From contig CM035439.1 in NCBI GenBank assembly GCA_020310875.1, forward strand, positions 140,580,639 to 140,644,638: 64,000 bases of DNA, given 5' to 3'. The notes beneath the pieces were generated by a model that was not told the DNA's origin, did no database searches, and worked only from the letters and a program-made list of their open reading frames with translations. Origin of the DNA: Ceratopteris richardii. Taxonomy: Eukaryota > Streptophyta > Polypodiopsida > Polypodiales > Pteridaceae. Each line of letters starts with the position of its first letter. Within the stretch, counting starts at the first letter, position 1. The position numbers and the translations under genes were made by a program. Shown here one piece after another: positions 35,444-46,547 of this stretch.

Positions 35444-36480
35444 GAGCTATTCATAGTCCTCTTAGTATGAGACAATTGATAAGAATATGTACCTTTTAGC
35501 CCAATGAAGTAGTACTGTCAGCACTTGGATAGTGCTTCTCCACACTGCAATATGTCTTCTCCTATGGTCAAATCTCCTTAGAGTCCCACTAGGCATGCCA
35601 AAGTTTGTTGGGGATTCTTGGACATGAAGGGATTTGAGTGTTTGTAGGAGAAAAGGGAAAGACAAGAAGAAAGATACACATTGGAAGCCTTTGTCGATTG
35701 ATTATAATAAGACAAATACAATGGTGATGCACAATACAATCCAATGCTTTTGTGCAAAATCCCAAAGAGTGCTCAATTACAAAATACCAAATACCCAAGG
35801 TCTTGTTGTTGTCGGCCTCCTCTGCACCAGACCTCCACCTTCTCCAAGCCTACACTTGTGCACACCTTGCGCGAAGCTTCCAATAAGGGGGAGGGAAGGA
35901 CACCTTCTGTCGGCATGCGCACACTGCAATGAGACCTTGGGATCCTTGGGGGATAGCTTAGCACTTCTCTGCACACTTCCTTAGTCACTCTTCATGCACA
36001 CCTTGCACTTCACTTCTCCGCGTTGCACACTGTGTGTCTCTTGCACTTCTCTCTCTTTTCTCACTTAGACTATGCTCACTCCGCTTAGTCTTAGAATAGT
36101 CCAAGAATAGTCCTTGCCTTGATTTAAGTGTTGCTTCACGTATGCTCCTATCTGCAAGAGTATCTTGGTGCTCACTTTGATGTCCCAAGATTGTCTCCTC
36201 AAGTGTGCAGCCAACGAATCCCTATTTTGTCTTGTAGTGACTTTAGACTAAAACAAAAATTTTAATTGGGGGGCCATACTTTCACTTCTGTGTACGCTGC
36301 CGCTTCACATACCTTCACACTTTCCTTTCAAGTCTTCACTTCTGCACTTAAGAGGGGGTTCACCTAAACCTTCCAAAACACTTTGAACCTTAGGGAAATT
36401 AGAGAAATACCTCTGCAACCTGGAACCTCTTTCTCCAATTCACCCTTTGTGGACAATTACTTGTGCACTACCTGTGCACC

Positions 36481-36595
36481 TTGACACCTGCACTTCGAAC
36501 ACTTTGACTTTGCCCATGTTGAATTTGACCTTGACCTTGTTGACTTTGATCAATTTGACTTTGACCTTTTGACTTCGACTACGGTTGACTTTGAC
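36481..36595. promoter_or_regulatory. TTGAC (W-box) cluster in LTR C
   Basis: Ten TTGAC cores in 115 bp; two positions that match the motif in LTR A are mutated here (TTGAA, TTGAT). Confidence 0.6.
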
Positions 36596-37256
36596 CAATA
36601 TGACTTTTATGGGCTCAACAGTTGCCCATCACCTAGAATGCTCTCCATGTCGGAGAGCTACAAGTAAAATTCTGAGCATAGAGGACACCATGATTCTTGT
36701 GCTACAAGATCTTCAAAAGGACACCTGAGCAGCTACCAACTCCACGAGAAATAGGAGAGAACAAGCACCAGAGAAGAACCAAAAATTGGAAATTTTACAT
36801 GGAAAGCAAAGGAAAGCAATGTGAGGGTAGAAAGGAGGGGGGAGGGAGGGCTGAGGGGGCTCAGATGGATAGGGAAGGGAGGGGAACAAGATGGGGTTGG
36901 GCAAAAGCGAAAAGGGAGGGTGATGGAGTAGGATAAGGGGTCCGAAGAGGGCTGAAAAGAGAAAATAATAGAGCTATAGAGGGTGCATATGGAAAATTTT
37001 GAAACATAAAGTAAAACAAGGTGATAATAGATCATTTGGACCATGTGGGAAAATAAAAGCAAGGGATAAAAGTGCCCAAAACATGTGGGTTTTGACCAAA
37101 AATCAGAGACGAGTTTGGATTTTGGAAAAAGTAAGTCAAAAAATGAATCCACAGGTGCCAAAATATATGAAAATAACCCGAGTTTTAAAAAAAATGGCCA
37201 TCCGAGGCATGATCCACAGCCAAAAGCTTTGAGATGAAAAATAAAAAAAATAGATA

Positions 37257-37297
<41 letters not shown>

Positions 37298-37545
37298 TAT
37301 TTTTTTATAGTAAAAAGAAAAATAATATAATAATAATAATTATTATTTATTTATTTTTTTTAACGAAATATGTGAACGCACGTTGCTGGGCAAAAATAAA
37401 AAAGAAAGAAAAAAATAAAAAATAAAAAAGAAAGAAAAAATAATAAATAATAAATAAATAAAAAGGAAAATAATAAATAAAATAAAAAAATAATAAAAGA
37501 TAAATAAAAATAAAACAATAGAATAAATAAAAAATAAAAAAAACG

Positions 37546-37571
37546 GGGTGGGGGTGAGGCGAGGGGGGCGG

Positions 37572-37642
<71 letters not shown>
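37546..37642. repeat. G-rich tract and (GA)n in LTR C
   Basis: G-runs followed by about 34 GA units (37574-37642). The TA run present in the other two copies is absent. Confidence 0.93.
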
Positions 37643-37645
<3 letters not shown>

Positions 37646-37749
37646 ATTTTTCCATCTTTTCAAAATTTTTTTTGGATTTTTTTGCATTTTTTGAGGATTT
37701 TTTAGGGATTTTTCTCCCATTTTGGCTATTTAAAAAAAAAAAATTACAT

Positions 37750-39512
37750 AACAGATGATATGCATACCAATATCCATAAAAAAGTGGCCATTGACATATG
37801 ATTTGAAGTAACTTCATCACTGCTGCATTGAAGGCTTTTCTTTTCTTCTCTCTGCTATGGCCTTTGATTGAAACTGTTTCACTCAAATCAGTAACCTGAA
37901 TGATGCCCTCTTTTTCGTCATATGTTTCCTCTCTACTTGAGTTTGGAAAAATTCCATAGTAAGAGGATGGGTCTTCTGCATGGAGCCAAGCCAACATGTT
38001 TTCCTCTTCATATGAGTTTGCTTCTTCAAATAGATGTGCTTCTGGGTTGTCCAACAATTCTTCTTCCATACAAATACCAATTGCCTGCATCATGCTAGTA
38101 TTTCTCTGATTGTCTAGTCCTTCTTCTAAAATTATCTGCTCCAATTCTTTTCTCTCTTGCTTTACCCACATTGTATCCTTGGCCCAATCATGTAGCACAT
38201 TGGCATGCCTTAACGAAGGTCTCCCAATTGACAGGGGGAAACTTCCTTCTACCTGTGGTAGCCTTAAAACAACAAAATCCAAGTTAAAGATGGTACCTTG
38301 TATCTTGACTGGGACTCCAGGGACCACTCCCATAGGCTTTACTATGCTTTGGTCTGCGAGTGTGACAATGAAGTTGGCAGGTCTTGAAGGGTATAGTCCA
38401 ATCTTTTTCATGGTATATTCAGGCATCAAGTTAATGCCAGAACCACCATCCACAATAACTCCTTGAAACTCATGACCTTTAATAGAGACTGTTAGCCGAG
38501 GCCTCTTATAATCTATGAGGGGTTCTTCCCCTACAATTTTATCTTTATGCATAACAACAAACTTTGCCACTAAACTTGTCATGGACACCTCATCAATTAG
38601 CTGCAAGAATTATGACCTGAATTTCCCATCCATTTTTATTAAATCATAAATACTAACCTCCTTTCTCATGGACTTGAGTAGTCTGGAAGCTTCTGATTCC
38701 TTAATAGCATGGGCTCCAATTGACTTATCAAACTCCTCATGAGCCGTGTTGAATACATGTCCAATGGCATCACTGGTACCTATGAGATTTTTTTTTGCCT
38801 TATATCTGCACATGTGGTGGCTTTGTCTTGAGATGCCTCTTTATCTTTGTTCAATCCCTTAATCCTTGATTCTTAACCTATTTCCACTTGAGCCTTCCCC
38901 TTGCTTCTTGTCTGCATTGTAAAAGATTCAATTTCTTCTAACTGCACCACCCTGGGAGATGGTGGTGGCACCCTGGCTTGATCTACCTTTTCTTCTTTGC
39001 ACACAGAAATCATTTGAATGGGGGACCGAGATGAAGATGCTTGATTCTTAGGACAACAATTAGTATAATGGTCTCTAGCCTCTCGACAGTTTTTGCAAGG
39101 AGGGGCATTTTCTGGGAGAGTGCACCTACTTTGATAGTGCCCACATTCTCCACATCTGAAACAAATAATTGGCCTCCTAGCCCATTTACAACGTTATTCC
39201 TCTGTCTATGGCCATAATTGTTACCTTGATTGGGTGCAGCCGCCATCACATTTGCTGGTGGTAGGGGTCCTCCTTGTGTCCAATATGTTGTTGCAGGGAT
39301 TCCTCTTGATTTTCATTCTTGGGCCTCATGACCAGCTTTCCTGCATAGTTGGCAAGTCACACTTAACAGAGGACATTTACTTACTATATGACCTTGCTTG
39401 CTGCACATGACACACCAAAGTCCATTCTTGATGCCACCCCCTTTGAGTTCTTGCAACTCCTGTTGCAACTGAGCCAATTCTTCTGCTTGGGCCTCCTCCT
39501 CCTTTTGGAGCT
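37750..39512 (-). pseudogene. Gag-protease polyprotein, array unit 3 (both ends lost)
   Basis: From the right: a coiled-coil-like Gln/Glu stretch, knuckles CVMCSKQGHIVSKC and CQLCRKAGHEAQE, then in broken frames the third and fourth cysteine clusters, and from 38606 a 320-codon frame with protease (VDGGSGINLM, IGRPSLRH). The frame ends in microsatellite-derived residues because a deletion joins the middle of the hydrophobic segment to the LTR. A TAA replaces GAA just upstream. The gag N-terminus is missing at the gypsy-A junction. Confidence 0.82.
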
Positions 39513-39513
39513 T

Positions 39514-41823
39514 ATGGATGCTCATACCTATGTGAAGAAATGTGACACATGCCAACGTGCACAATATCCAGTTAGAAAAGACGAGATGCCTTTGAGGCCA
39601 ATGATGGGAGGACGTGCATTCTCGAAATGGGGTATAGACTTTGTAGGTCCTATTAACCCCCCAACTAAAAACTCCCATGCAGAGTACATTATTGTAGCCA
39701 CATATTACCTTACCAAGTGGGTAGAAGTAAAAGCCACAACAAAGAATGATGCTCAAACGACAACAAAGTTCTTATTTGAGAACGTGTTCACGAGATATGG
39801 ACTACCAATAGAGTTAGTAAGCGATAGAGGCACACACTTCTTAAATGAAGTCATTGAAAATCTTCTCCAAGAATTCTTGGTGATACATAAGAAATCTGCC
39901 CCTTATCACCCACAAGCTAACAGACAAGCCGAGAGCACCAATAAGATCCTCTGTAATGTATTGACAAAACTGGTCAATAATAAACGCTCTGATTGGGACA
40001 AACAACTTCATCATGCTGTTTGGGCTTATCGAGTTGCCTACAAAATGGTACTCAATGCCACCCCATTTCAGATGGTCTTTGGACAGAATGCTATGCTACC
40101 ATTAGATTTCTTAATCCCAGCTTTAAGAGTAGCACAAGAGCATGAGTGGAATGGAAATGAATTGTCTTCTAGAATCTTTGACCTAGAACGCTTAGGTGAG
40201 ATGAGGCTACGAGCGACAGCAGGTATCTACGCTGCAAAGAAAAGACAAAAGGCATACTTTGATGCACACATCAAGGATAAGGGACTGAAAGATGGCGATC
40301 TAGTGTTGGTTTACACACTAAAGCAACATGCCCATAAGTTGAAAAAAAAAGGATACGGACACATGATCATTAATAGAATTTCCACTAGTGGTGCAGTTCA
40401 GTTGGCCACTCTAGAAGGAGATATCTTGTCAAACTATATTAGTGGATGTAGAGTCAAGTTATACCAAGAACCTCTTACAGAGGATATGCTTATGAGACTC
40501 AACACTGCTAAGAAGCGAAAAGAAGAGGAGTTAAGGGTGAGGGAAGAAGCACAGGCAGAGGCCAGAGAGCGTATTAGGCGAAATAAGTTAAGGCGACTAG
40601 GCCTATATGTCAACTCAAAAGCCCCAAAATATCACATGGATATGTGCCAAAAATCGGGCATAACTACTTCTCAAGTCATGGACCGACGTCCCTTTGTGAC
40701 CATAGAGATAGGACAAGGAAAGGGTGCAAGGGCTGTGAAAGCATTGATTGATTCAGGTGCAGCAAGTAGTGCAGTTAGACTATTCTACTGCCAAGCCTTG
40801 CAGTTGAACATCAATCCCATAGAAGCTTATCACGTAGGATTGGGAGGTGTGGAAATGCCTTGTTTGGGCGAGGTGGAACTTCCCATCTACCTTCAAGATG
40901 TTCCAATGAAAGTCAAAGCGTTAGTGTGTCAAGCTGAGAACCTTACAGAACCACTTGTCTTGGGTCAAGATTGGATCTATGACCATGCAATTAACTTAAA
41001 CCTAAGAAGTCAAATTCTTCAAGGTTGGGTACATGAACAATGCATTACCGTAGAATTAGAGAACTGCATGCTCCCAGATCATGGCACCACACACTCTCTT
41101 AGTTCTTCTAAGACTAATCATATGGAAGAAGATGTTGTATGTGTCAAAAGCTCTATAATGCAAAAGGAGTCAATCATGGAAGAACAGGTTCGAAGGCGGG
41201 TGGATCTTTCTTCTTCTCCAACGAATCAAGTAGCCACAGTAGTTCCACCACACAGGCAAACACAACCGTTCACGACAACTGCTACATCAAATAGAAAGAC
41301 ACCATTCAACAAGAAAGCAGTTCCGAGCATGAAGCAGCTCTGGGTACGCAAAGGAGAGCAACCACCAACCTTGCCCCCACAAATCCCATCCAGGCAAGCC
41401 AACCAGGCCAGAAGACAAAGGAAGGAGCTCGGACAAGCTCAACCACCAAGTATCCGACAAGTTTGGATGCCTAAGAAATTAGCTGAAGCTCAACACGGAC
41501 AATTACAAATATGGGTACCCAAGAAGATACTATATACACAACAACCTATGCTCTCCCACGTGAGAAAAGTCTCAACAAAGAAGCCAAAGGGAGCCAAGGG
41601 TCTTAACCCAACACCAAGACCAACAGTAAACCAACTCATCTCTTCAACAAGAGTCAGAAGACAATCATCAAGGATATGGGTTTGGAAGCCAAAAGCATCA
41701 GCGGCCCCTACAAGAACAACGCGCCAACCACAAGGGACACAACAGTCAAGAAACCAGCCAAGAATGAATATGCCAAGATGCTCACTACACAATCGCAGAT
41801 CATTCTCAAATGGATCCCTGTAA
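39514..41823 (+). CDS. Gypsy-A integrase, second protease and W-P-K tail (partial)
   Basis: 770 codons open from 39514; the true start is lost by truncation. The second half of the H2C2 finger (CDTCQRAQ) leads into the integrase core with GIDFVGP, LVSDRGTHF and the Glu in QAESTNKI, then the C-terminal barrel (ISGCRVKLYQEP). After a basic helix comes a retropepsin-like domain: ALIDSGAASSAV at about 40745 and VLGQDWIYDHAI at about 40965. The tail repeats a short motif: KQLWVRKGE, RQVWMPKK, LQIWVPKK and SRIWVWKPK. Integrase joins cDNA to the genome; the role of the late protease-like domain is unknown. The frame extends upstream into antisense gag sequence, but that part is chance. Confidence 0.9.
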   Translation: MDAHTYVKKCDTCQRAQYPVRKDEMPLRPMMGGRAFSKWGIDFVGPINPPTKNSHAEYIIVATYYLTKWVEVKATTKNDAQTTTKFLFENVFTRYGLPIELVSDRGTHFLNEVIENLLQEFLVIHKKSAPYHPQANRQAESTNKILCNVLTKLVNNKRSDWDKQLHHAVWAYRVAYKMVLNATPFQMVFGQNAMLPLDFLIPALRVAQEHEWNGNELSSRIFDLERLGEMRLRATAGIYAAKKRQKAYFDAHIKDKGLKDGDLVLVYTLKQHAHKLKKKGYGHMIINRISTSGAVQLATLEGDILSNYISGCRVKLYQEPLTEDMLMRLNTAKKRKEEELRVREEAQAEARERIRRNKLRRLGLYVNSKAPKYHMDMCQKSGITTSQVMDRRPFVTIEIGQGKGARAVKALIDSGAASSAVRLFYCQALQLNINPIEAYHVGLGGVEMPCLGEVELPIYLQDVPMKVKALVCQAENLTEPLVLGQDWIYDHAINLNLRSQILQGWVHEQCITVELENCMLPDHGTTHSLSSSKTNHMEEDVVCVKSSIMQKESIMEEQVRRRVDLSSSPTNQVATVVPPHRQTQPFTTTATSNRKTPFNKKAVPSMKQLWVRKGEQPPTLPPQIPSRQANQARRQRKELGQAQPPSIRQVWMPKKLAEAQHGQLQIWVPKKILYTQQPMLSHVRKVSTKKPKGAKGLNPTPRPTVNQLISSTRVRRQSSRIWVWKPKASAAPTRTTRQPQGTQQSRNQPRMNMPRCSLHNRRSFSNGSL
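40725..41000 (+). other. Post-integrase aspartic-protease-like domain (gypsy-A)
   Basis: Within the gypsy-A frame: KALIDSGAASSAV (active-site D-S-G), a middle with GLGGVEMPCLGEVELPI and the closing strand LGQDWIYDHAINLNL. This is the retropepsin order D-S-G ... hydrophobic-G-x-D-W. The same domain occurs after integrase in gypsy-B (48480-48745), so it is a family trait. Confidence 0.75.
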
Positions 41824-43102
41824 GGAGGAAGGATCAGTTGTCATCTCAAGATCCAATGGATACCTCCACGATAGATGGCATCAATATCCGCAAATAACAT
41901 CGAAAAGCCTCAACGAGCGACAACCATGTGCTCCTTGCACAACCCAGTCTTTTGCACCATTCAGGTTATGCATTTCCAAAGTATGCATTAATATAGGGCC
42001 GTGCATAGACACATTGGAGAGTCCCATGCACAAGAGCACATTGACATATGTCAACTATTTTTTCTGATACTAACATCTGTCTTCTTGTTTGGTGACATTG
42101 TTCCTAAAAAAAAAAAAAAGGGAGAGGAAGCATTTGATCCCAGGTTTGGCTCATGAAACATGAATGAGTCATGCTTGGTTAAAGGTGGAACTGTTGATTA
42201 CTAGGAATTTATCAGTTTGGATAGAAGTGTGTCTCGGCTAGCAGATGATATAATTGCTTCCTTATCTAGTAGATGTCAATAACTTGTCATGAACATGGCA
42301 TCCACCACTATGGTTTCCTCTTACCATGGTAGGAGTGAAGAACCTGAAGGTCCGCAACTTGAGTGATGCTTAACTACTGCATATACGAGAGCATCCAGGG
42401 AGATATCTGCAAGAGGTAGTTTTGTACCCTGAGAATCCTTGTCCGTATACTGGGTGAGAAGACTCCTGCTTATGGTGAGCTAAAGAGAATATGTGAAACT
42501 AAGCTTGGTGTAGTTACCCAATGTTGTTTGCCATGGAATATAAAGAAATTCAATTCTCAGTATTTGGCAAATGTTGCTTTGAATAGAGCAGACAGGACCA
42601 CGCACTCAAAGAATTTCATCAGTGGATCCTCAACATGGACATTCATCAACAAGGTCCATCACAAATGCCGGGAGCACAACAGGATGAGATAAACATCGAC
42701 CGATGCTTCACCATGGTAAGTATCCTTACTTGGGAAACACCATAACCATGATAGGTTAGGAAACCTCTTCGTCGGTATACCCTTGAGCACTTAGCTGAAG
42801 ACCCCCAATTTTTGAACCATTCTTCCTCCAATGCATTTTCCAAGTACGCATGCATAGGGCTACATTACAAGGCCGTGCACAAGGCACATATTTTCCTCAA
42901 CCCATGCACGAACACACTTACCCATCATTCATTATGGGTTATGAGTACTTGGCATGATTGCTTTGAACATCATCTTTGGAAGAGCTAGAGGACATCATGG
43001 GGACAACATCAATACTTAGAAAGCAACACATACAAAGGCTGGACACTACCTCTCTACATGGAACAACCATTACAACAAGGGTTTGTCAGGGACGACATAC
43101 TC
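41824..43102 (+). other. Gypsy-A 3' region between pol and purine tract
   Basis: About 1.3 kb without a continuous frame, alignable along most of its length to the inverted 62736-64000 copy. It contains a poly-A run (42107-42119), the ARGONAUTE-like segment (42226-42582), a perfect splice-donor-like ATGGTAAGTAT at about 42713, and near 42840 a frame with SKYACIGLHYKAVHKAHIF conserved in the second copy. Confidence 0.8.
42226..42582 (+). pseudogene. Captured ARGONAUTE fragment (late L2 to Mid domain)
   Basis: The strongest part (42456-42582) reads EKTPAYGELKRICETKLGVV continuing TQCCLPWNIKKFNSQYLANV, the hallmark of the ARGONAUTE Mid domain (YG-LKRICET-LG-V-QCC ... QYLANVAL). Upstream, in another frame, SRLADDIIASLSSRC, MNMASTTMVSSYHGRS, EEPEGPQLE and TAYTRASREISARG fit the preceding stretch (C---GM...L--AL---Y-RAS--). 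In AGO proteins the Mid domain holds the 5' nucleotide of the small RNA. The segment has a frame shift and stops and no PAZ or PIWI, so it is a fragment. It has the same sense as the element and is also present in the second copy at 63518-63822. Confidence 0.8.
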
Positions 43103-43115
43103 GAGAGGGGGGGAG
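43103..43115 (+). promoter_or_regulatory. Gypsy-A polypurine tract
   Basis: GAGAGGGGGGGAG abuts the LTR start TGTTGAAGC. Equivalent tracts lie at 54531-54544 and, inverted, at 62724-62737. Confidence 0.88.
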
Positions 43116-43722
43116 TGTTGAAGCTGAAGGTCAAGGACAAAGCACAGGAGCACATCAAAGAGGTGTACACACAAGAAGAAGGAGCAAGTAGGGATCTCCA
43201 AGAAGTGTATGTCAAATTTGCAGAAGAATCCCCTACAACAATAGTGATTTTCATCACTAAAAACCATTGTAAATACCATTTTCTATTTTTGTAACTCCAT
43301 TTTGTTCAAGCCAAGGAGTTCTTGAGCTTGAGGAGTATTAGAAGTATCATCCTACCAATTTTCATAATTTTTAGACTTCCTTTGAGCCCTCAAATAAGCC
43401 CTGGAACCTAATTTTTAACTAGGCCGGACACTAAGTCTGGACATGGCCAAAACTAGTCAAAAAACTATAAAAAGAGCTAGAGAGCTCATTTTGGAGGTTA
43501 GCTTGTTAGAGAATAGAGCTTTTGTAAGAGAACGCATTCGCAATCAAAGCTTTCCATTGTTCCTCTCTTTGATCTTACCTTGTGCGCGTGTGTGTATGTG
43601 TGTGCATGTTTGTGTGCTTTCACTCACGCACTTGTGCCTTCACTTGCTCGTGGTCTTCATACCGGTCCTCACGTCTCCGCGGATTGACAAGTAAAGGAGG
43701 TGGTGCTTACGCTTGAGCTACA
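43116..43722 (+). repeat. Gypsy-A 3' LTR
   Basis: About 607 bp, TGTTGAAGC...GAGCTACA (or to ACA at 43725). It carries a TATA box and a GT-rich run near 43582, and is nearly the same as the inverted LTR at 62094-62723. Gypsy-B internal sequence follows at once. Confidence 0.88.
43466..43473 (+). promoter_or_regulatory. LTR TATA box
   Basis: TATAAAAA followed by GAGCTAGAGAGCTC, a near-palindrome. Both are kept in the LTRs at 54907 (+) and 62353 (-), which supports a working core promoter. Confidence 0.7.
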
Positions 43723-43725
43723 ACA

Positions 43726-44410
43726 CAGGTTTCGAATCTAATTCTTTACAAGAATTACCTCAGTTCACAGGACCTTGGGAAGCTAAGTCTATTAGTATGA
43801 GAGCACCCATGATAATAGTGAGGAATGAAGAATCAGTGATCCCTAGAAACACGGAAGTGATCAAGAATACCAAAGTACAATGTCACCTTACTCTAGAGGA
43901 ATTGCTGAAGGTTAAACTAGAATTGTGGAAACATGTAGCAAATCAAGTCCCCGAGATTGCTACTACTCCCTCATAGATAGGAACACACAAGAAGGTACCA
44001 GAGATACCAGTAGAAAAGATCAGAGATGTAAGCGAAGGAAAGCAAGGTAACACTTATCTTCCAATAACCCATTAGGGTTACACCACCAAAGCCATCTTAG
44101 ATTCAGGAGCCGGAGTAGCCATCGCTACCACCGCTTTATGGAAACATTGGGGTAAGCCAACATTAAGACCCACCAAGATGAAGCTAAAAATGGCTGACGG
44201 ACACATAGAAAAACCCTTAGGCTTACTAGAAGGCACATCTCTCACCACTTGTGGTGTAGAGTTTGAACATACTTTTGCCATTTGTGATTTTAGTAAAAAT
44301 CATGCTTATGAGATGATTTTAGGACGACCATTCATGCGTCCGTTGCAAATCATACAAGATTGGGGAACTAATTCGGGGGAACTAATTCTTTGTACTTGCA
44401 ACATTTAGGA
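43726..44410 (+). pseudogene. Gypsy-B pre-protease linker and protease 1
   Basis: An 87-codon frame (43713-43976) with LPQFTGPWEAKSISMRAP has no known domain. After stops, TTKAILDSGAGVAIATTAL (active site D-S-G at about 44098) and EMILGRPFMRPL give a standard retropepsin in the usual place before RT. Frame changes near 44400 separate it from RT. Confidence 0.8.
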
Positions 44411-44537
44411 GTGACTATTAAAGTCAATCTTAAAGACTATTCACATCGAGATGTACCCCCAATACAATGGAATACCATCCATAAGACACTAGAAGAAACA
44501 AAATCAGTACACTCATTAGAGTCCGGACCCCTCATGG

Positions 44538-46523
44538 TTGCACGAGGACACTCATCTATGGATGTGTAAAGTAGCAAAACAAGAGGAAGAACGGTTAGAA
44601 GCCATGACCTTAGGTGCAGAACAACATCCACGAACTCTTCAAGACCCAGCTTACGCAACTGTAGTATTTCCAGATGAAGAATTCGAGCCTCATGGTTGGG
44701 CAAAAATCCTAGCAACCATGGATGTAGCCATCAATGAAGAACAATGGAAACCCCACTGTGACAAGGATGGCTATGACATCTCAGTTTTCACGATAGAGCC
44801 AATCATGTGTGATTCAATTTCAAAAGAATGTGAACCTAGCACTGATGCATTTGAGGATGCAAGTGACTTCAATCTAGAGTCAATTATTATGGATCCACCC
44901 TTTGCATCAGATGAAGAATACTTCTATGAAGTAGAAACTTACCCTCAGAGGCACAAAGAAGTTACGAATGAGGTGAGGTTAACCACACAAGTGACTGTTA
45001 AAAGCGAAGGTAAGAAAAGAAAGAAGAAAGAAACCATGTCAGAAGAAGAAGAATCTTTGTTTGAGGTTCCTGAGAACTTCAAAAAATATGAAATAGAAGA
45101 TAGACGGATCATGGTACGAATGCCTAACAGAAAAGCTGACATTGGAGAAGTATATGATAACCGAGAGAAAACCAAAAAAATAATAGTTGCCATAGAAGGA
45201 GAAGAAGAGAAATGTACATACATAGGGCATGATTTGACAAATGAAGAAGAAGAAGAATTAGTTGCCCTATTGCGCGAACATAGACATGTGCCCGCTTGGA
45301 GTTACAAAGACTTGAAAGGAGTAGACCCGGATATATGTTCCCATAGAATCCCTATGACTCCAGATGCAAAACCCACGAAACAGAAACCATACACGTACAA
45401 TGATAACTACGCTGCGAAGATTAAAGAAGAAATAGATCGCTTGATAGAAGCAGGATTCATATACAAAATTGAGCATACTGAATCGGTATCCCCCATTGTG
45501 GTTGTGCCCAAGAAGAATGGGAAATTACACGTGTGTATTAACCTTAAAAAAGTTAATGCCACCATGATTAGAGACAGTTATCCTCTTCCTATCACAGAAC
45601 ATTTATTGGAAAGAGTTGCGGGCAAGGAAGTTTACAGCTTTCTTGATGGTTTCTCAGGCTATAATCAAGTAGCCATTGCTCCAGAAGATCAACACAAGAC
45701 GGCTTTTGCCACGGAGTGGGGCATATTTGCATTTCGTGTGATGCCATTTGGCTTAACAAATGCACCCGCTACTTTCCAACGACTCATGTGTCATGTCTTC
45801 AAGGAATTCTTATGCAAGAATTTGGAAGTTTATGTTGATGACTTATGTGCACATTCGAATGTGAGACAGACTCATATCCCAGAATTAAGGCAAGTATTTG
45901 ACAAATGTCGAGAATATCAGGTTTGTCTGAACCCAGAAAAGTGCGTTTTCATGGTCAGACAAGGCAAAATTCTAGGACACATTGTGTCAAAGAATGGAAT
46001 TTTGACAGATGAAGAAAAAGTGAAAGTAATTGCAGATCTACCTAGACCAACTAACGTAAAAGAGGTACAGGCATTTATGGGTCATTGCGGTTATTATAGA
46101 TGATTTATACACATGTATGCAATCATAGCCAAGACATTGTACTCTCTTTTAACCAAGTTTGAATGGACAGATGAGTGTGAGAATTCATTCAATGAACTTA
46201 AATGATGTTTGTGCTCAGCACCTATATTGACAACCCTAGATTGGAGTAAGCCATTCCATGTACATGTGGATGCATCCAACTATGCCATAGGATGTGTGTT
46301 AGCACAACCCACGAGTGAAGGTAATATAGATCTCCCCATAGCGTATGCGAGCAGACAGTTGAATGCAGCAGAAAGAAATTACACCACTACGGAACGAGAA
46401 GGATTAGGAATGATCTACGCAGTAAAAAGATTTAGACATTATTTGTTGGCAAATAAGTTCAAATTCTTTACGAATCATCAAGCATTATTGTACTTAGTCA
46501 ATAAGCCATGTAACACAGGATGA
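44538..46523 (+). pseudogene. pol: Gypsy-B reverse transcriptase and RNase H
   Basis: One frame with two internal TGA stops. An acidic linker precedes RT: IKEEIDRLIEAGFIYKIEHT, GKLHVCINLKKVN, SFLDGFSGYNQV (first catalytic Asp), [17 protein letters not shown] and the YVDDL box. It passes through QAFMGHCGYYR to TGA 46101, continues FIHMYAIIAKTL to TGA 46203, then RNase H: HVHVDASNYAIGCVLAQ, TTEREGLGMIYAVK and FFTNHQALLYLV. In the last, the usual catalytic Asp of TDH is Asn. A third TGA (46521) follows NTG. Each TGA sits where Arg (CGA) is expected, e.g. YYR-R-F and TG-R-LIRW. Confidence 0.9.
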
Positions 46524-46547
46524 TTAATACGTTGGTTTCTATTACTC

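Larger units (their letters stand above)
35606..37730 (-). repeat. Array LTR C (inner end deleted)
   Basis: Starts TGTTGGGGATTCTTGGAC and matches LTRs A and B as far as the GA microsatellite. It then jumps directly into protease-region sequence near 37740; about 0.8 kb present in units 1 and 2 is missing. Confidence 0.7.
39513..43722 (+). mobile_element. Gypsy-A, 5'-truncated Ty3/gypsy element
   Basis: Starts abruptly at 39513 inside the integrase zinc domain, against the array in opposite orientation. It carries an intact integrase-protease-tail frame (to 41823), a 1.3-kb 3' region with an ARGONAUTE-like segment, a purine tract and an LTR (43116-43722). The same LTR and 3' region recur inverted at 62094-64000. 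The coding frame has no stop, so this copy is younger than gypsy-B. Confidence 0.9.

Noticed and set aside
39388..41823. A single 811-codon protein
   Set aside because: Its first ~42 codons are antisense gag of the array; the real gypsy-A sequence begins at 39514 inside a truncated integrase zinc domain.
43726..43745. Possible primer site CAGGTTTCGAATCTAATT after the gypsy-A LTR
   Set aside because: It recalls a T-arm sequence (GGTTCGAATC) but does not match a tRNA 3' end, which a primer site should.
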